Assembly (NCBI GenBank): GCA_009702955.1
Contig: WLHA01000057.1
Span: 1-6,915, forward strand
Length of the DNA: 6,915 bases
From: Actinomycetota bacterium
GTDB taxonomy: Bacteria; Actinomycetota; Acidimicrobiia; IMCC26256
Reading direction: 5' to 3'
A program made the position numbers and the translations under genes. The notes under the pieces were generated by a model. The model made no database searches and was not told where the DNA came from. It worked only from the letters and a program-made list of their open reading frames with translations. Positions 5,426-6,915 of the stretch are shown one piece after another (position 1 is the first letter of the stretch; every line of letters begins with the position of its first letter).

Positions 5426-6295
5426 TTAGTTAGTGCGCCCGTAGTCAGTGTCGTCGAACAACTCGGTCATGACCGGGAGCGTTCCGCCATCGATCTCGTC
5501 GATGCGTGCATGAGCGAGACGAGGACCCATCCCATCGGGGAAGACCCAGAAGCGCCCTTCGTTTACTGCTGCGAATACAGCGTCTGCGGCTACTGAAGGG
5601 CTAATTCCAGCAGAGAGGAGCCCGCGGCTTACCTCTCTCATGTCATCTCCGCCCTCGGGAGGGGTCTGCGGCTCACCGAGGTGTGCTGGCCAGTTGCGGT
5701 CGGAGTCGGCGATCTTGGTATCTACCCAACCTGGGCAGAGCACTGATACCCCGAGCCCAGGGGCGAACATTCCAAGCTCTATGCAGAGCGCCTCGCTAAT
5801 TGCAACGACCGCATGTTTTGTAGCCGCGTAGGGAGCAACAAACGGAAGGGTCTTGAGACCTGCAGAGGATGCCGTGTTGACAACGTGTCCTTCGCCCTGC
5901 TCGATCATTCGCGGTATAAATGCGCGTAGTGCGTAGACGACGCTCCAGAGGTTGACTCCGAATGTCCACTGCCACGCGTTGTCTGGAATCTCCCAGCTAG
6001 GGCCGCCCCCGCCTGAGACACCAGCGTTGTTGCAGAGCATGTGAACCGCTCCAAACTCCTCAAAGGCACGATCAGCGAGTGCCTGAATAGATGCTTCGTT
6101 TGCAACATCAGTTACGACCCCAATGGCGTTGGCACCTGTTGCCTGTATCTCGGCAACGGCATCTGCGAGCGCTGGCGCCTCTATATCGGCCATCACTACG
6201 CGCATACCTTCGGATGCAGCGCGCTTAGCCAAGGCAAGTCCGATGCCGCTAGCCGCGCCTGTAATTACTGCAACCTTGTTGGATAGTTCCTGCAT
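5426..6295 (-). CDS. Short-chain dehydrogenase/reductase (classical SDR)
   Basis: This 289-residue protein is a classical SDR with a Rossmann fold that oxidises an alcohol or reduces a ketone. TGAASGIG (12-19) binds the dinucleotide; the acidic Asp37 after the second strand (MADIE) favours NAD(H) over NADP(H). NNAG is at 89-92. The catalytic tetrad is complete: Asn115 in GVNLW, Ser143 in NTASSAG, and Tyr156/Lys160 in YAATK, with CPGWVDT at 187-193. It is about 35-40 residues longer than minimal SDRs, with an insert near 195-220 (PAHLGEPQTPPEGGDD) that probably covers the substrate pocket, and a C-terminal tail. AGGGAGA (6307-6301) lies 5 bases before the ATG and supports this start. It follows the 2OG oxygenase gene on the same strand with a 13-base gap, so they are probably co-transcribed. 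The substrate is unknown; a hydroxylated product of the oxygenase is one possibility. Confidence 0.95.
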   Translation of the reverse strand: MQELSNKVAVITGAASGIGLALAKRAASEGMRVVMADIEAPALADAVAEIQATGANAIGVVTDVANEASIQALADRAFEEFGAVHMLCNNAGVSGGGGPSWEIPDNAWQWTFGVNLWSVVYALRAFIPRMIEQGEGHVVNTASSAGLKTLPFVAPYAATKHAVVAISEALCIELGMFAPGLGVSVLCPGWVDTKIADSDRNWPAHLGEPQTPPEGGDDMREVSRGLLSAGISPSVAADAVFAAVNEGRFWVFPDGMGPRLAHARIDEIDGGTLPVMTELFDDTDYGRTN

Positions 6296-6309
6296 CTTGA
6301 TCTCCCTGT

Positions 6310-6915
6310 TTAGGTCGTGCGGCCATAGCGGATTGTCTTTAGAAGTTCACTGCCATGCTGCTCAGGGAGGCGGTCATATCCGAGGAGTGCGACGTGGCGT
6401 GCGATTGGTCCACTGATCTTATTGACTCGATGAAGCGAGTTGCGCCCTTCGAAGAGCATGAGGCTGCCAGGCTCAAACGGAACAACGATTATTGGTGCGC
6501 CTTCGTCATCATTGAGGCATGACGCGACCAATTCGTAATTCTCGTTATCTGGGCTGCGGACGAGTGGAGCACAGACGAACTCTCCGCCTGTTTCGGGCTT
6601 CTGGAGCGCAAGTGAGACTACAAAATCAGTCTGATCAAAATGCCAAGCCAGCTCGTCTCCGTCATGCATCGCAGCAACGTTGAGGGCGCTCATCGGGTCC
6701 GCGTAACGGTAGAGCGCATCGATACCGAGAGCAGCTTGAATAAACCGAAGTAGCGGGTCCCACTCGTAGAGAGAGCGGAGAGCAGAGTTCTCGGGGAAGA
6801 CGTCGTAAGGAATGGCTGTAAGTGCGCTTCGCCCAAACGCAAGGCGCGGGTGATCCATTGGCCAATGCTCGCCGGGAACCTCTAGGTATGGAGTGCCGAG
6901 AAGGTCTTGATGGTA
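6310..6915 (-). CDS. Fe(II)/2-oxoglutarate oxygenase (HalD/BesD/ArpA-like), 5' end cut by window edge
   Basis: The frame is open from the window edge to the TAA at 6312-6310, giving 201 residues. The ATG at 6858 is unlikely to be the start: the 19 codons before it (ending GEHWP) are open and read straight into MDHPRLAFGRSALTAIPYD, which in this family is an internal segment. The jelly-roll core is clear. Numbering from that ATG, the iron ligands are His73 and Asp75 in AWHFDQTDFVVSL and His143 in GRNSLHRV, and Arg154 in GPIARHVALLGYD would bind 2-oxoglutarate. RSLYEWDPLLRFIQAALG (about 28-45) and LYRYADPMSALNVA (49-62) match proteins annotated as HalD/BesD-like or ArpA-like. Halogenases of this group replace the aspartate with Gly or Ala; Asp75 therefore suggests a hydroxylase. 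Family members are about 250-270 residues, so roughly 50-70 are missing. The likely substrate is a small molecule such as an amino acid. An SDR gene follows. Confidence 0.88.
   Translation of the reverse strand, partial: YHQDLLGTPYLEVPGEHWPMDHPRLAFGRSALTAIPYDVFPENSALRSLYEWDPLLRFIQAALGIDALYRYADPMSALNVAAMHDGDELAWHFDQTDFVVSLALQKPETGGEFVCAPLVRSPDNENYELVASCLNDDEGAPIIVVPFEPGSLMLFEGRNSLHRVNKISGPIARHVALLGYDRLPEQHGSELLKTIRYGRTT

Noticed and set aside
5421..5438. GCGC at 5421-5424 and 5435-5438 as a terminator stem between pirin and SDR genes.
   Set aside because: A 4-base self-complementary stem with a 10-base loop and no T-run is too weak to support a terminator.

Overview
The window looks like an ordinary stretch of actinobacterial chromosome, packed with genes on both strands. 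The base composition is moderate, roughly mid-50s percent GC by eye. The gene content points to Actinobacteria: a DUF3052 protein, a DinB-like maleylpyruvate-isomerase-family protein, a luciferase-like (probably F420-dependent) oxidoreductase, a TesB-like thioesterase and a TetR regulator. The moderate GC and the lipid/acyl-CoA flavour would suit an aquatic Acidimicrobiia-type lineage, but that placement is inference only. I see no RNA gene, CRISPR array, insertion sequence, prophage gene or attachment site.

Layout. (1) Positions 1-1916, plus strand: a 5'-truncated DUF3052 gene, an SRAP (YedK/HMCES-type) abasic-site crosslinking protein, and a maleylpyruvate-isomerase-family metalloprotein, separated by 10 and 16 bases and so probably one transcript. 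(2) Positions 1948-4404, minus strand, transcribed right to left: a TesB-like acyl-CoA thioesterase, a luciferase-like monooxygenase joined to it by a 4-base ATGA overlap, then a TetR regulator that probably also has its own start-proximal promoter. (3) Positions 4512-5381, plus strand: a pirin with all four metal ligands, divergent from the thioesterase across a 107-base intergenic region. (4) Positions 5426-6915, minus strand: a 5'-truncated Fe(II)/2-oxoglutarate oxygenase related to the HalD/BesD/ArpA group, followed after 13-14 bases by a classical short-chain dehydrogenase.

How the genes may work together. The thioesterase, luciferase-like oxidoreductase and TetR protein look like a small locally regulated acyl-CoA or lipid-oxidation cassette. 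The 2OG oxygenase and the SDR could act in sequence, hydroxylation and then oxidation of the new alcohol; the oxygenase keeps a full HxD...H iron triad and so is predicted to hydroxylate rather than halogenate. The SRAP protein is a genome-maintenance factor unrelated to these.

The most notable non-coding signals are a shared TAGNCT-8 nt-ATG arrangement in front of the tetR and thioesterase genes, both of which lack a Shine-Dalgarno sequence (candidate leaderless promoters), and a perfect 12-bp tandem duplication that covers the tetR stop codon. I found no convincing evidence of a wholly new system here.
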